A stretch of 64,000 nt of DNA from Globodera rostochiensis. Taxonomy: Eukaryota; Nematoda; Chromadorea; Rhabditida; Heteroderidae. Positions 46,001 to 58,516 of this stretch are shown in pieces; the stretch's first letter is position 1, and the number at the start of each line of letters is the position of its first letter. The notes under the pieces are model-generated. The model searched no databases. It was given only the letters and a program-made list of their open reading frames with translations, and was not told the DNA's origin. The DNA lies in contig JAEVLN010000011.1 in assembly GCA_018350325.1 (NCBI GenBank), forward strand, positions 2,042,449-2,106,448, given 5' to 3'. The position numbers and the translations under genes were made by a program.

Positions 46001-48125
46001 CTTTATGTTTGTGTTTTTAAATAAATCTGCTTGGAAATCACAATGTGTTTTACTGAAAAAAATACGCCTGTTTGAACAATAATGATGAAAATAACCAAAA
46101 ATTGTTCATAAGCATAATGTATTTTTAAACAAAAAAGTTGCATGTTCCTTTCTTTATGTTTGTGTTTTTAAATAAATCTGCCTGGAAGTCCCAATGTGCT
46201 TTACTGAAAAAAATACGCCTGTTTGAACAATAATGATGAAAACAACCAAACATTGTTCATAAGCATAATGTATTTTTAAACAAAAAAGTTTGTTCCTTTC
46301 TTTATGTTTTAAATCCGCCTGGAAGTCACAACGTGTTTTACTGAAAAAAAAAATACGTCTGTTTGAACAATAATGATTGAAAATAACCAAACATTGTTCA
46401 TAAGCATAATGTATTTTTAAACAAAAAAGTTGCATGTTCCATTCTTTATGTTTGTTTTAAATTAAATCCGCCTGGAAGTCACAATGTGTTTTACTGAAAA
46501 AAATACGCCTGTTTGAACAATAATGATGAAAACAACCAAACATTGTTCATAAGCATAAAGTATTTTTCAACAAAAAAGTTGCATGTTCCATTCTTTATGT
46601 TTGTGTTTTTAAATAAATCTGCCTGGAAGTCCCAATGTGCTTTACTGAAAAAAATACGCCTGTTTGAACAATAATGATGAAAATAACCAAAAATTGTTCA
46701 TAAGCATAATGTATTTTTCAACAAAAAAGTTTGTTCCTTTCTTTATGTTTGTGTTTTTAAATAAATCTGCCTGGAAGTCCCAATGTGCTTTACTGAAAAA
46801 AATACGCCTGTTTGAACAATAATGATGAAAATAACCAAAAATTGTTCATAAGCATAATGTATTTTTAAACAATAGTTTGTTCCATTCTTTATGTTTGTGT
46901 TTTTAAATAAATCTGCTTGGAAGTCACAATGTGTTTTACTGAAAAAAATACGCCTGTTTGAACAATAATGATGAAAATAACCAAACATTGTTCATAAGCA
47001 TAATGTATTTTTAAACAAAAAAGTTTGTTCCATTCTTTATGTTTGTGTTTTTAAATAAATCCGCCTGGAAGTCACAACGTGTTTTACTGAAAAAAAAAAA
47101 ACGTCTGTTTGAACAATAATGATTGAAAATAACCAAACATTGTTCATAAGCATAATGTATTTTTCAACAAAAAAGTTTGTTCCTTTCTTTATGTTTGTGT
47201 TTTTAAATAAATCTGCTTGGAAGTCACAATGTGTTTTGCTGAAAAAAATACGCCTGTTTGAACAATAATGATGAAAGCAACCAAACATTGTTCATAAGCA
47301 TAATGTATTTTTAAACAATAGTTTGTTCCATTCTTTATGTTTGTTTTAAATTAAATCCGCCTGGAAGTCACAACGTGTTTTACTGAAAAAAAAATACGCC
47401 TGTTTGAACAATAATGATTGAAAATAACCAAACATTGTTCATAAGCATAATGTATTTAAACAAAAAAGTTGCATGTTCCATTCTTTATGTTTGTTTTAAA
47501 TTAAATCCGCCTGGAAGTCACAATGTGTTTTACTGAAAAAAATACGCCTGTTTGAACAATAATGATGAAAACAACCAAACATTGTTCATAAGCATAATGT
47601 ATTTTTCAACAAAAAAGTTTGTTCCTTTCTTTATGTTTGTGTTTTTAAATAAATCTGCCTGGAAGTCCCAATGTGCTTTACTGAAAAAAATACGCCTGTT
47701 TGAACAATAATGATGAAAATAACCAAACATTGTTCATAAGCATAATGTATTTTTAAACAAAAAAGTTTGTTCCATTCTTTATGTTTGTGTTTTTAAATAA
47801 ATCCGCCTGGAAGTCACAATGTGTTTTACTGAAAAAAATACGCCTGTTTGAACAATAATGATGAAAACAACCAAACATTGTTCATAAGCATAATGTATTT
47901 TTAAACAAAAAAGTTTGTTCCTTTCTTTATGTTTGTGTTTTTAAATAAATCTGCTTGGAAATCACAATGTGTTTTACTGAAAAAAATACGCCTGTTTGAA
48001 CAATAATGATGAAAATAACCAAACATTGTTCATAAGCATAATGTATTTTTAAACAAAAAAGTTGCATGTTCCATTCTTTATGTTTGTATTTGTAAATTAA
48101 ATCCGCCTGGAAGACAGAATGTATT
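43095..48125. repeat. 5-kb minisatellite, about 34 units of about 150 bp
   Basis: Each unit contains ATTGTTCATAAGCATAATGT, AAAAAAGTTTGTTCC or AAGTTGCATGTTCC, TTTATGTTTGTG, TCTGCTTGGAAGTCACAATG, TTTTACTGAAAAAA and TACGCCTGTTTGAACAATAA. Start-to-start distances are mostly 140-151 bases. Variant types (GTTTGTTCC vs GTTGCATGTTCC, GTGTTTTTAAA vs GTTTTAAATTAAA) recur in the same order, giving a higher-order structure. One truncated unit lies near 44490. Minus-strand open frames of about 80 codons inside are a by-product of unit length and not genes. Confidence 0.97.
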
Positions 48126-49776
48126 TTGGTCAAAAAAGCGTTTTCAGGCCATAACTTTTTTGAAAATTTGGTCAATAGCTTAGCTTTTGCCTTTGAAAGC
48201 TTCTACCCAGATGGTCGTCCGATTTCCATAATTTATTATAAATATTTCACTAAATTCATTTCAAAATTGATTTCTGATAAATCCATAGCTGAAACAGTTC
48301 GAACAAAAAGGGGCTCGCTCCCCTATGGTTTTGACCAACTTTTGATAACTGTAACTTTGCTTAGAATCACTAGCGGTGCAAAATTTTGAATATTCATACT
48401 CAACTCGGTGAGAGTAATTGATTGAGATATATATTTATGGGTGTGGATCTAACAAATAAGTCACTCCCGTAAAAGATAGAATCCGTACTTAATGTAAGAA
48501 AATATTTTAAAATTTATTTACCTTTTTTTGCTTCCCAAATTATATTTTAAAAATTGTTTGGTTGTTGGACGGAAAAGAAAAGCAAATTAGAAAAATATAA
48601 TCGACGACCGACCACAAATTGACTTTAAATGGGATGGGCAGAGAGCGGAGAGGAAAGTCCAAAAATAGAAACGCAATTTTTAACCAAACCAAACCATCAC
48701 CTCCGCCGCATTCAATCAGCATTATAGTACACCTGATTTTCCTTCCTACTCCAAACTTTTTTGTTATTTCTTTGACTGCCCTTGAGGGGGTGTATTCTCC
48801 ACTTAGCATCATATTCAAAATCGATTGGTTTCCATGCTTCCCCCGCCGGATATATGTACCAAATTGATTGGTTCCCATGCTTACCCCCCCCCCCCCCGGA
48901 TTTATTCTCCACTTACAAATTAGTATTGCCTTGCCAATAGCCAAAATCGATTCCCCCCCCCACCCCACCCCACTTAGCCTCGCATTAATCATCGACCTCA
49001 ATAACTTGTTGTATTCTATTCTTTATGTTATGTGTCGTCTTCGCATCCCACAATCTCTGCAGCAGCAGCAGCCCCAACACATACAAATACAACACGTTCT
49101 TCGCTCTCTTCTGCTGGTGACTAATCCAATCCCTGCAAAAAATGCTAAATATGGGCGTTTTGTACGCACATCTGCACAAATCATTCTTTCGGAATGAAAA
49201 TTTGAAAAATGACGAAGAAAGTGAGCAATTTTTTGAAAAATATAAAGGAATTAAATATCCTCGCTTAAAGCCAACGGTGAAATTTTCAAATATTCACTTT
49301 TTGGAATAATTTATGTTTATATACCAAATCTTTGGTGGATTATGGAGAACAAAAACTGCATCATTCTTGCTCGAGATTTGGTTTTGCACATTATTATTAT
49401 TATTATTTAGCATTTTGCCTCGGGCATGTTCATTCCTTTATCCTTTTTCACTATGCATTTTGATCATATTTTGCCTCAGGCATTAGTTAGTTTTGATCAC
49501 TATTCGTTAACATTTTGCCTCAGGCATTAGTTAGTTTTGATCACTATTCGTTAACATTTTGCCTCAGGCATTAGTTGGTTTTGATCACTATTCGTTAACA
49601 TTTTGCCTCAGGCATTAGTTGGTTTTGATCACTATTCGTTAACATTTTGCCTCGGGCATTGGTTTAATTCTTTTTCTTTATTAGTATTTTGCCCTAGCAC
49701 TGTTCTGAAACAATTGCCAAACGCTGTGCCGATCTCTTCAGCCCCCAGGCGACCAAATAAAATTGCTTCTGTTCCA
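48126..49776. other. Intergenic with upstream region of the Cbl gene
   Basis: AT-rich. It contains poly(C) runs near 48886 and 48953 and a CAGCAGCAGCAG run near 49061. A set of 44-base tandem repeats just upstream of the Cbl gene is listed separately. No gene is supportable. Confidence 0.45.
49455..49665. repeat. 44-bp tandem repeat upstream of the Cbl gene
   Basis: About five copies of a unit containing ATTTTGCCTCAGGCATTAGT and TTTTGATCACTATTCGTTAA. Three start-to-start distances are exactly 44 bases (49491, 49535, 49579, 49623). Each unit carries the near-palindrome GCCTCAGGC and a TGATCA. Confidence 0.92.
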
Positions 49777-52700
49777 ATGAATTCCCTCCTTAATCGGATG
49801 GTTGGATCGGCCGCTTCGCTGGTCAGCTCGTCCACGCAAACACTACTCGCCTCGCTTGGCCAGAACGGCGCCACCGGCAGTGCCTCGGGCAGCAATTCGC
49901 CACCGCTGATGAGTGGGCCCAACTGTTTGCTAAGCCCTCAGGTTAAAAGCAGAACGATTCGGGGCACTTAAGAGATCGGCGCCTAAATCCGATCAACTGA
50001 GAAAATTCCTAGTCAAATTTTGAAAAACAAAAATGTGTCCCCTGAAGGACCGGCGTACTGTGGACAAATGCTATCGATGCATGGAGACGGTGATCCGGCA
50101 GTGTCAGCAACCCCGGCTGAACCTGAAGAACTCGCCGCCGTTCATTTTGGACATCCTACCGGACATCTACAACTTGCTCAATTCCATCCTCGCCAATGAG
50201 CCGGCCATTTTGCAGGTTCTGAAAGTCATTGGCATGGTCCCAAAGGGACCCAATTTTCTGACAAAATGCCAATGAGCCCAGCCAAGGTTTTCTGACAAAA
50301 TGCCGAGAATTTTTGCTAAACTGGACAACTTGGCACCAGCCTGATTAAACCGCTACAATTACTATAGGTTGCTTGAAAAAAATAATAGGCTGAAAAGCTT
50401 ACCAAAAGTTATTAATTTAATTTTGAAAAATAACTCAGGAAAACCTTTACCTGCGTCTGTTCATCTCCAATTTGACGCTGAAGTGCAAGCAGACAATCAA
50501 ACTGTTCAAGTCGTACAGAGACCAAATCTTTGAGGAGGGCACCAGCGGGCGCAGGCATTTGATCAAAAATTCACTGATCTTCGCGCACATGCTCTCCGAG
50601 TTGAAGGCCCAATTCCCCGAGCGCAAATTTGTGGGCAACAAATTTCGCATAACAAAACGGCAGGCGGAGGAGTTCTGGCTAAACTCGTTCGGGAACAGGT
50701 ATAGCAATATATATGGTGGAAATGATCGAAATGGGGCGAATGTTTTGCTGCTCTGCATTTAAATTGTTGATCCTTCCTTTATATTGGGAAATCCAGATTA
50801 TTGATCCTGTTAAAATTCGGGCTAAAAAAATTATAAATCACCCTTTTTTCATGAGAAAATGAATTTTACAAATTCTCCACTATTCGGATTCTTATGTTCC
50901 GCAAAAATTCGTTCATTTCAAAAAAGTATTGGCTTCGAATTCACAAAAAAAAACCGAAAAAGACAAATTTCCCATTCAACTTTTTTGAAAGGACTGAATC
51001 GCTTAGCTTTTGCTAGATAAACAGATCTTTCAAATGGGAGAGTCCTTGGGGAATAAGAGAATTTGGTTGCCGATCAGTCCAGTCAATAGAATGAAACTGT
51101 CAAAAGAATGTACATAGACCTGATCCTCAGGACAATTGTCTCGTGGGAGGAGTTCCGATCGGAGCTGAACAATGTGCATCAGTTCGGCGTGGGTCTGGAG
51201 ACTGCTGCCCTGAAAAACACCATCGATTTGACCTGCAATGATCACATTAGCAACTTCGAGTTTGACGTGTTCACCAGGTTGTTTGTTGTTGCAGAGATCC
51301 AAAATGTTCAGTCCGATTGGGCAACATTCAAATGGAAAAAGGAATAAATTTGATCAGAAAGCAATGAAACTTTTACTGATCCTTTTCGAACTTATTCAGA
51401 CTATTCCACCCGTGGCCTTCCGTCATCAAGAATTGGCAACTGTTGGCCGTCACTCACCCCGCTTACATGGCGTTCATGACCTACGAGGAGGTCAAACAGC
51501 GCCTACAGCAGTTCAGCGGAAAACCCGGAAGGTCCAAAAAATTTTTAAAAAATCCCTTAAGGCAACCCCACCAATTTAGAAAATAAATTCGCAACAAAAA
51601 AAATGCATCAATAATTTGTGGGGGAGTTTCTGAGAAATTTTATTTTTCGTAGGGGACTAATTTCATTTCGAGGGGCGAATTTTCCAAGGAATAAATTGAC
51701 AATTATTTGTTTCTGCATAAGCTAAAGCCAATGGGCGGGCGGCCTTCACCTTCGTCATTCGCCAAAAGTGAATAAGACACTCTCATATGATCAAAATGTT
51801 AAAGTAATGTCGAAAAGATATTTGAATAACTGAATTTCTTTAAAAAGATGGAATTAATTGCCTGAGATTTTTGTTTTTTAAATATTAGATTTTTAATTAA
51901 AATGCTGGGTTTATTGGATTTTGCGCGATTTCAGTTATCTGTTCCGCCTGAGTTGCACTCGACTTGGCCAATGGGCAATTGGATATGTGGCGCCGGATGG
52001 AAAGATTTATCAAACAATTCCTCAAAACAAATCGCTCATCCAATCATTGGTAATGGACGGAAAAATTGGAAATGATCATTAAACTCATTTTTAAAAAATA
52101 ATTTAATAACAAAAAAACAGTGATCAGTGAGATTAAGCAAATTTCCAAGAACTTTCAGGTGGACGGAAACAGGGAGGGCTTCTACCTGTACCCGAACGGC
52201 CGGAACAAGAACATGGATTTGTCCTACGCGCTGCAATGCCCCGCTGAGTCGGGCAAAGTGCAGGTCGCTGTTTTAATGATCAAAAACTTTTTGCCAAAAT
52301 CTGGATCGGACATGAATTAATTTATGATGCTTTTTGTCGTGATCTGTTCAAATGACTGATTCGACATTTGAATCTTACGAAGCATATTTTGAGCCGGATA
52401 ATGGGACCACACACGACTAAATCGTACACAATAATCATGCAAAACTTTTGGGCTAATATCCTGATCCGACTCTTTCGTCATGGCCTGATCAGAATGATTG
52501 ACCCTGTGCCCTTGGGTCGTGTGGATCCTGCACCAATCAAATCATGGATTTGAGATTTTCGAATAATGATTATTAATTAATTGTTAAGTTGCAGGTGTCG
52601 TCGGAACAGTACCAAATTTACTGTGAGATGGGCACCACATTTGAGCTGTGCAAAATCTGTGATGAACGCAACAAAAATGTGAAGCTGGAGCCGTGCGGGC

Positions 52701-54077
52701 ATTTGCTGTGCAAACTTTGTCTGCTCAGCTGGCAGGTGAAAAAAATTTCTTAAACGGTGGCCACATATTTTTAAATAAAAGAATTTTATTAATGAATTTA
52801 CTTAATAATTTAAAGTATATTTTAAAATATATTTACATTCTGTGCAGGCGAATGGCCATTTTAAAATATTTGAATGTTAAACTTTAAAATTCCTAAAATT
52901 TCTATACCTAATAGGCCCAATTTTAATGACAGAACAAATACAATTGTAGTGCTACGTGCTTATCAGTACAAAATCGAATGTGTAATCAGCAATAATTATT
53001 AGTAACCTTTTGTGGGCGAGATGGCCGAGCGGTCTAAGGCGCTGGTTTAAGGCACCAGTCTCTTCGGAGGCGTGGGTTCGAATCCCACTCTCGTCATAAC
53101 TTTTTTTTTGAATTTATTTTAAATATTTTTAGCATTTAATTTTTTTTTTGTTATTTAAGGAAAAGGCGGACGGGGAGAAGAATTGTCCGTTTTGTCGGTG
53201 CGAAATTAAGGGCACCGAAGGCATTGTGATCGAGTCGTACGATCCATGTCCCCCCGCCTCAACATTAAATGGCACCAATAAAAGGAGCCGCGAGCAGCAG
53301 CAAAATTGGAAGGCTTCTTCACCGGACACGCAAAAAGTCGCTGCCCCTCAGCCGCCGCCAAGGCGTACAATGGCGGCCAACCAATGCCATCGGTGAAAAA
53401 TTGTGGCATTTTTTGGTTCACCTTTTTGCTGCGCCGCCCAGGCTTATTAAAATTTGGGTTTTTTGTTAAGCAATTTTACCCATTTCTTTATGGTGATCCC
53501 ATTTAGACCAATTTTCGGGAGTCCGATGGTGTCGTTAAGCGCCGCCGAATGTTTAAAAATTTAACGAATATTTTTTTAAAATTAATGATTAATCGTTTAC
53601 GGGTTTCTCTAAACCCCACTCATGCTCTATTATTTTTATTAATTATATATTTATTTTGCAAATTTTCGTTTCAGAACGTGTTCCACCTCGTCCACCGTCT
53701 CATCACCGTCATCGCCGCCGGCACCGCCGCCAATTCCGCCGAAGCGTTCCTCTCACTCGCCGCCCGGCGACACGGCCGCTGCCGCCGGCGTGCAAAGCAT
53801 CAACAACAGCCATCAACAAATCATTGGCTCGCTAATGGAACGGCGCGGCTCATTGCTGGACGAAGTGATGGCCGAGTCGGACAGTCGCCGCCAATGCGAT
53901 GGCGGCACTGACGCGTTGGCATCGACGCGTGGCGATGATCAGCAGCGGCAACAGTTTGATGACTTCATGTGCCTGGACTTTGGCGGACAACAGACGACGA
54001 CGACGACGGAACGTCATCTTAATAATAAGCATTCCGATCAGAGCACCAGCAAAGCAGGAGGAGGAAGCATTCACTGA
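49777..54077 (+). CDS. sli-1: Cbl-family E3 ubiquitin-protein ligase
   Basis: Eleven exons with consistent phases: 49777-49941, 50048-50215, 50439-50698, 51131-51277, 51400-51531, 51935-52049, 52159-52263, 52595-52735, 53160-53392, 53507-53533 and 53675-54077; 631 residues. The Cbl tyrosine-kinase-binding module is complete: four-helix bundle ([20 protein letters not shown]), EF-hand-like part ([20 protein letters not shown]) and SH2-like part ([31 protein letters not shown]). The linker tyrosine is in [12 protein letters not shown]. The RING finger is split by an intron: [17 protein letters not shown], then [10 protein letters not shown]. The C-terminus is shorter than in vertebrate c-Cbl and has a proline-rich SH3-ligand-like stretch (APPPIPPKR). 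Cbl/SLI-1 ubiquitinates activated receptor tyrosine kinases and dampens EGF receptor signalling. Exon 10 is only 27 bases and is the least certain. Confidence 0.95.
53015..53096 (+). tRNA. tRNA-Leu (anticodon AAG)
   Basis: An 82-base cloverleaf. Acceptor stem GGCGAGA pairs with TCTCGTC (one G-T pair), with discriminator A. The anticodon stem CTGGT/ACCAG closes the loop TTAAGGC, giving anticodon AAG. A long variable arm (class II, as expected for Leu) and T arm GTGGG-TTCGAAT-CCCAC follow. A box and B box promoters are intact. It lies inside the Cbl intron that splits the RING finger, on the same strand. Confidence 0.95.
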
Positions 54078-54844
54078 TCAATTGTTGTAGATCATGCACA
54101 CTGCCGGTGTCAAATTTGGGTTCCGGAACTAAAATTTTGAAATTGTATGGTTGGGGAATTTTTTGAAAATTTTTTTAGGGATTTTTGAAATTTCAAACGA
54201 CTTACAAAATCGACACTTTGACGGATTTTGATACATTAGGAGTCGAAATTTCAACATGATTTATCGACATTGTGCTTCTCATTGTATTTATTTGCTTATG
54301 GTACTTTTACGTCTTTAATCACACATCTTTTTGTTTTTATTTTTAAACAATTTTCAAAATATATATATATAAATATTCGTTCTTTCATGCTCTCACAAAT
54401 TCCAAAATATTATTTAAATCAAAATTTAATTTTTTTTTTACATTATTTTTTTGTAATTGAATCTTTATTATACTCGCTTTGAAATTATCATTTTGTTTAA
54501 AAATAAATTTTAAAAACAATTTTTTTTATATTTATTTAGAAGAAATTGTCTTACAATGGAAGTTTTGAATATTTCTTATTTCTATCAGTAATCCCCCAAG
54601 GGGGCATCATGATCTAATTAATGGATTATTTTAACGATTTAAAATATGTTGTGGTCGGTAATCTTTTGTTCCCTATTTTGAGCCACAAAATAATTTAGTG
54701 AATAGTTTGGTACCAAATCTCGCATAGTTTGATTGATCATTGATCACATGTGATATTTAGAGCAAAAATTCTGCTTGCTTCACAAAGGTCGGGGTGACAA
54801 GATCGCGTAATGTGATTGTTATTTTTGTCATTCATTCGCATTAA
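54078..54844. other. Intergenic
   Basis: AT-rich, with a short (AT)n near 54360. It probably includes the Cbl 3' UTR. No gene is seen. Confidence 0.4.
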
Positions 54845-57800
54845 ATGGGGCAGCCGGGATCGGACAACCGATGCCAAGATCCCGTCGAGAGCAAAACAAA
54901 TGATCAGCAGCAGCAGCAGAAACATTCTGAGGCTCTGTCGAAATTACGTCAATGGCAAAGCCGAATCTCGACCGGCATGGATCAGGTGATCGCTGATCAA
55001 CGCCTTATTCTGATCTTTAAAAAGCCACCAATGCACAACTAACAAATAAGCAAAATGTTGTTTAGATACTTCCTGGACTCTTTGTTGGCGGACTACGGTA
55101 ATTTCGATTTATCGAGCCCGTGCACGGGATTTACAAGCCTTTAGCCCAACTTTTTTGGGCCGACAAGCGCTTTCTACGAGTTTTACGGGGGTTTAATACG
55201 CATAGTCCTTGCCCATGCGGGTCGGTGGCCAGCACCCGTATTTTTGATCAAGGCACTAATGAGTTGATTATAGTTTTAAACAAGTGCTTCGTCTCAAAAC
55301 AATCAAATAAATGTCGAAACAATGATTTTTCATTTCATCTTTTAATTTTATTTTAAAATTGGATATTTGTTTTCGGTGAAAAATTCGATCACGTTCTCCC
55401 GATTAACCGGTTTCTGCAGTTTCGGATCAATTGCCTCCAGTTCAAACTCAGCCCAGCGCTGATCGTCCCATTCAATCGGACCCCGCCTCAACAAACACAA
55501 CGATTCATAATTGTCAATGGGTCGGAGTGTCAGTCGCTCTTGAGTTGTGCCATTCTCGAGCTCAAATGGCTCACAACCGAGCAGCCGAATGATGTAGCTG
55601 ACCGGCGAAGACGCCTCGAGAAAGTGCTAAAAAATTAGAGAAATTGTTATAAGGAGGCATCACTCCCTAATGCTTGTCCAGCAGCCGGTGAAAAAGCAAT
55701 TTTTTGAGTGTATTTTTCTTAGTGCCCGACAAAAGTAAAATATCGGGATTCGGGACTGGAAAGAATGGACGGGCGGAGTCTCGGCCAAAAATCCCGATTT
55801 AAACGCAGGCGCACCAAAAGTCCGGACTTTGGGACCGGGCAAACAAACGCGCGACCTTCTTGAAGTCGTCCACTTTGGCTTTTACTTCTCTAGAAAACAT
55901 TCCGCAGCTTTGGGGCCCATGCACAAGACGGCAAGTGAGCAACAACTTCGGGCGCCCGTCCCCCCGGGGCGTGTGCAGCCACTTGGACAAAGCTTCGGTA
56001 GGAGAAGAAGAGGCGTCGTCGTTGCCCAACGCGTTGGGGAAGGTGTAGCAGAGAGCTTCAATTGTTTGGAGGCGTTCACAGTCGCGCAGAACGGTCGCAG
56101 ACACGACTTGTCGCAGGGTGTCAATTGTTTCGCAGTCCAACGGCATTCTGCGGATGTTTGCCGCCATAAGAGGCCACACCTCGCGCTTCATTGCGGACCA
56201 GACATCGCGATCTTTGCCGCTAATTTGAATGCGAAACTCAATGCCGGAGGCGATTAGACGATTAATGCGGTGGAGAAAGGCAAGGACGTTGCGATCGATA
56301 TAACTGAAGAAAATTCAAAAATGCAATCGATCAGTGACCAAAGGAACAAATTCCGGAGAAAGCCCACTTTTTAAGGAAATTAATACGATTATGACCTACA
56401 TTTTGTTGGCATTTTGGAGTCCCAAAATTACCTCATGCGAATGTATTTGAAGCCGCTTACAGCGTCGGGAAGTGGCTCTTGTGGCATTGACATTCCTTTT
56501 CCACTTTTATCCTTTGGCATTGGCACTTTTGGCAGTGGCACTTGTGGCTTATCATAGCGGCACTTTTTTCTGACCATTTCTGATGCGGTGCCGTCCTCTC
56601 CGTGTTGAATTTCCCATGCTTCCAAAGTCCATTTGCCCGCTCCTCGAAAATGTTTGGCCACCAAAGCGTCGAAGCGGGCACTGAGCGGCGCGACTTTCAG
56701 TCCGAGCAGTGCACGCCCAAGCCATGTAAAAACGCCGAACCAAACGTCGTCACAAACATTGCTAAAAAACAATCAATTTTTTAAATTTTATTGAAAAATG
56801 GCACTCACATTTTACGATTGTGCCGTCGTCGCTGTTGTGCCGCCGCCGCCTTCCCCCGAGGCAAATTGTCCGACAACCGAACAATTCTTTTGTTAGCAAT
56901 CCGCGCACTTTGGCGCCGTGTGCCGTCGGACGAAGCAATTAAGCCCAATGTTTCGGCCGGACCAAGAAATTTGTTCTTTTCCTTCGCTGGTGGTGACTTT
57001 TTCATATCCGCAAAAATTAACAAAAATTATCTGAAAATTTTTGAAGAATAAATCGGTGCTTTGTGAATTGTTTTGCATTTGTGTGAGACACGAATACACT
57101 TTGGCCATCAGAAATGCCATTTAAATGCTATAAATGCCCTAAATTATACATAAAATGTACTATTAAAGAAAATCGATCGCTTAATTTGTTGCCCTGTGAC
57201 AGAAATAACGGACGGAAAATGAAGCAATTCAAAATGGGCGAGCGTTGGGTGGACGGAGGGGACTCCGCCGCTCTCTCCACCCCCCCCCCCCCCCCACTCA
57301 ATCCGACTCCGAACAAATTGATGTCCCATTCCCATCTGTTCACCCTCAGGCCCAATAGACTTATGGGTTTGGCATTTATCTACTCAAAATTTGAATAATT
57401 TAAATTTTTGGTCAAAATGCCGTCATTAGGGAGGGGTGCGTTTTTAATTCCGTATTATTAAAACACAGAATCACCCAAAACCACGGAATATGTGCGGAGT
57501 ACGGAACAGAATCCCACCACTCCCATCGGCTCAGGCAGGGTCTGTTTGTCCCGGCATTTTATTCAAAATTTTCAAATAATCAGCCGATCAAGAGTGATCA
57601 GATTTCCCTAAAAATAAATGGTCTCTAGCCTGGTCTGATCAAGAATGATCTGACTGATCAAATTTACCATCAGCAGAATTGAAGAATATCATTTACACGC
57701 ATATTCGTGTTTGCTATTCTCAATTCCCGACCTCGTCAAGAATTATATAATTTGGTTAATTATCAGAAAGTGTGCTGGTCCATTGTTTGGCCGGCGTCAG

Positions 57801-58516
57801 TCGAAGTGTGTGCCTGTGCTTGGCCTATCTGATGACAGTGACCAATTTGGACTACCCAAACGCCTTGGACTTCGTTGGTCGTCGTCATTATTGTGCCAAG
57901 CCAAATTTTGGCTTCAAAATGCAACTGATCAAGTTTGGTCAGCAGGTGTTTAATTCCACTCATTTATTTGTTTTTATTTTTTGTTTAATTTAACAAATAT
58001 ATTATTGCATTTCTGTTAGTAAGTTTGAAATTTGTAAATTGGCCATAATAAATTTATATTCTTAAATTTTACTTTTGATTTATTGGTATTAAATTTTTCA
58101 AACTTTGGTTCATTTGTCATAGTTGCAGTTCAATTTTCTTAATTTGCCATTTTTTACAGTTTGTCCAACGCGAAAGACAACGCCTTTTCGCCGAATTTGG
58201 CCATTGCACGGACCAATTGCAAGAGCTTTTTCGGAACGATTGCATTTTCACCAATTCTCTTTTTGTCTGCGGCACTTCCACGACGCTGGGCAATGCTTTT
58301 GCCGTTGCCGACCGTCAAGAACGACCGCCGCCGCCGCAGACGGAGGAGGGCCGGCGGCCGGACGACGGCACCTCCGGCAGCAGCAACTCAACTTCAAACC
58401 CCACAGAGACCGGTGATGGCACTGCGCAGCAGCAAATGCCAATGCCCTTTATGGACGACGAATTTGAGGCCGATGATTTGCACAGAAAGTGCACTGCCGC
58501 AGACAGCTGCTGCTAA
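54845..58516 (+). CDS. Dual-specificity phosphatase (DUSP15/22-like), incompletely resolved
   Basis: N-terminal exons are 54845-54985 (ends STGMDQ) and 55066-55097 (ILPGLFVGGLR), matching the start of small atypical DUSPs. C-terminal exons are 57767-57945, starting SVLVHCLAGVSRS with the full HCxxGxxRS catalytic loop and PNFGFKMQL, and 58160-58516 (FVQRERQRLFAEF, then a Gln/Pro/acidic tail ending DSCC). About 55 residues of the domain between GGLR and SVLVHC are not convincingly located. A weak candidate lies at about 57680-57740 (LKNIIYTHIRVCYS), but its frame does not join cleanly. The enzyme would dephosphorylate Tyr and Ser/Thr. The large central intron holds an F-box-like gene on the other strand. 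The locus may instead be broken or may be two separate genes. Confidence 0.6.
55348..57005 (-). CDS. F-box-like family protein, intact copy
   Basis: Four minus-strand exons, 57005-56809, 56761-56432, 56303-55856 and 55626-55348, join with consistent phases to 417 residues. A basic N-terminal leader (MKKSPPAKEKNKF ... QRRRHNRK) precedes the F-box-like segment VCDDVWFGVFTWLGRALLG. The middle contains GFKYIRMRSYIDRNVLAFLH, VWPLMAANIRR, EALSKWLHTPRGDGRPK and, in the last exon, SPVSYIIRLLGCEPFELENG and RRGPIEWDDQRWAEFELEAI. These are the landmarks of a family expanded in Globodera. F-box proteins recruit substrates to SCF ubiquitin ligases; that role is inferred here. A Lys/Pro-rich insert (about residues 145-165) is peculiar to this copy. 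It lies within the presumed intron of the DUSP gene. Confidence 0.8.

Noticed and set aside
43095..48125. CRISPR array
   Set aside because: Units are contiguous and wholly repeated, with no unique spacers, and the organism is a eukaryote.
43312..48175. Repeated minus-strand frames of about 80-118 codons (SNRRIFFSKTHCDFQADL type)
   Set aside because: They arise because the minisatellite unit is often a multiple of three long; they shift frame between units and have no start or codon bias of a gene.
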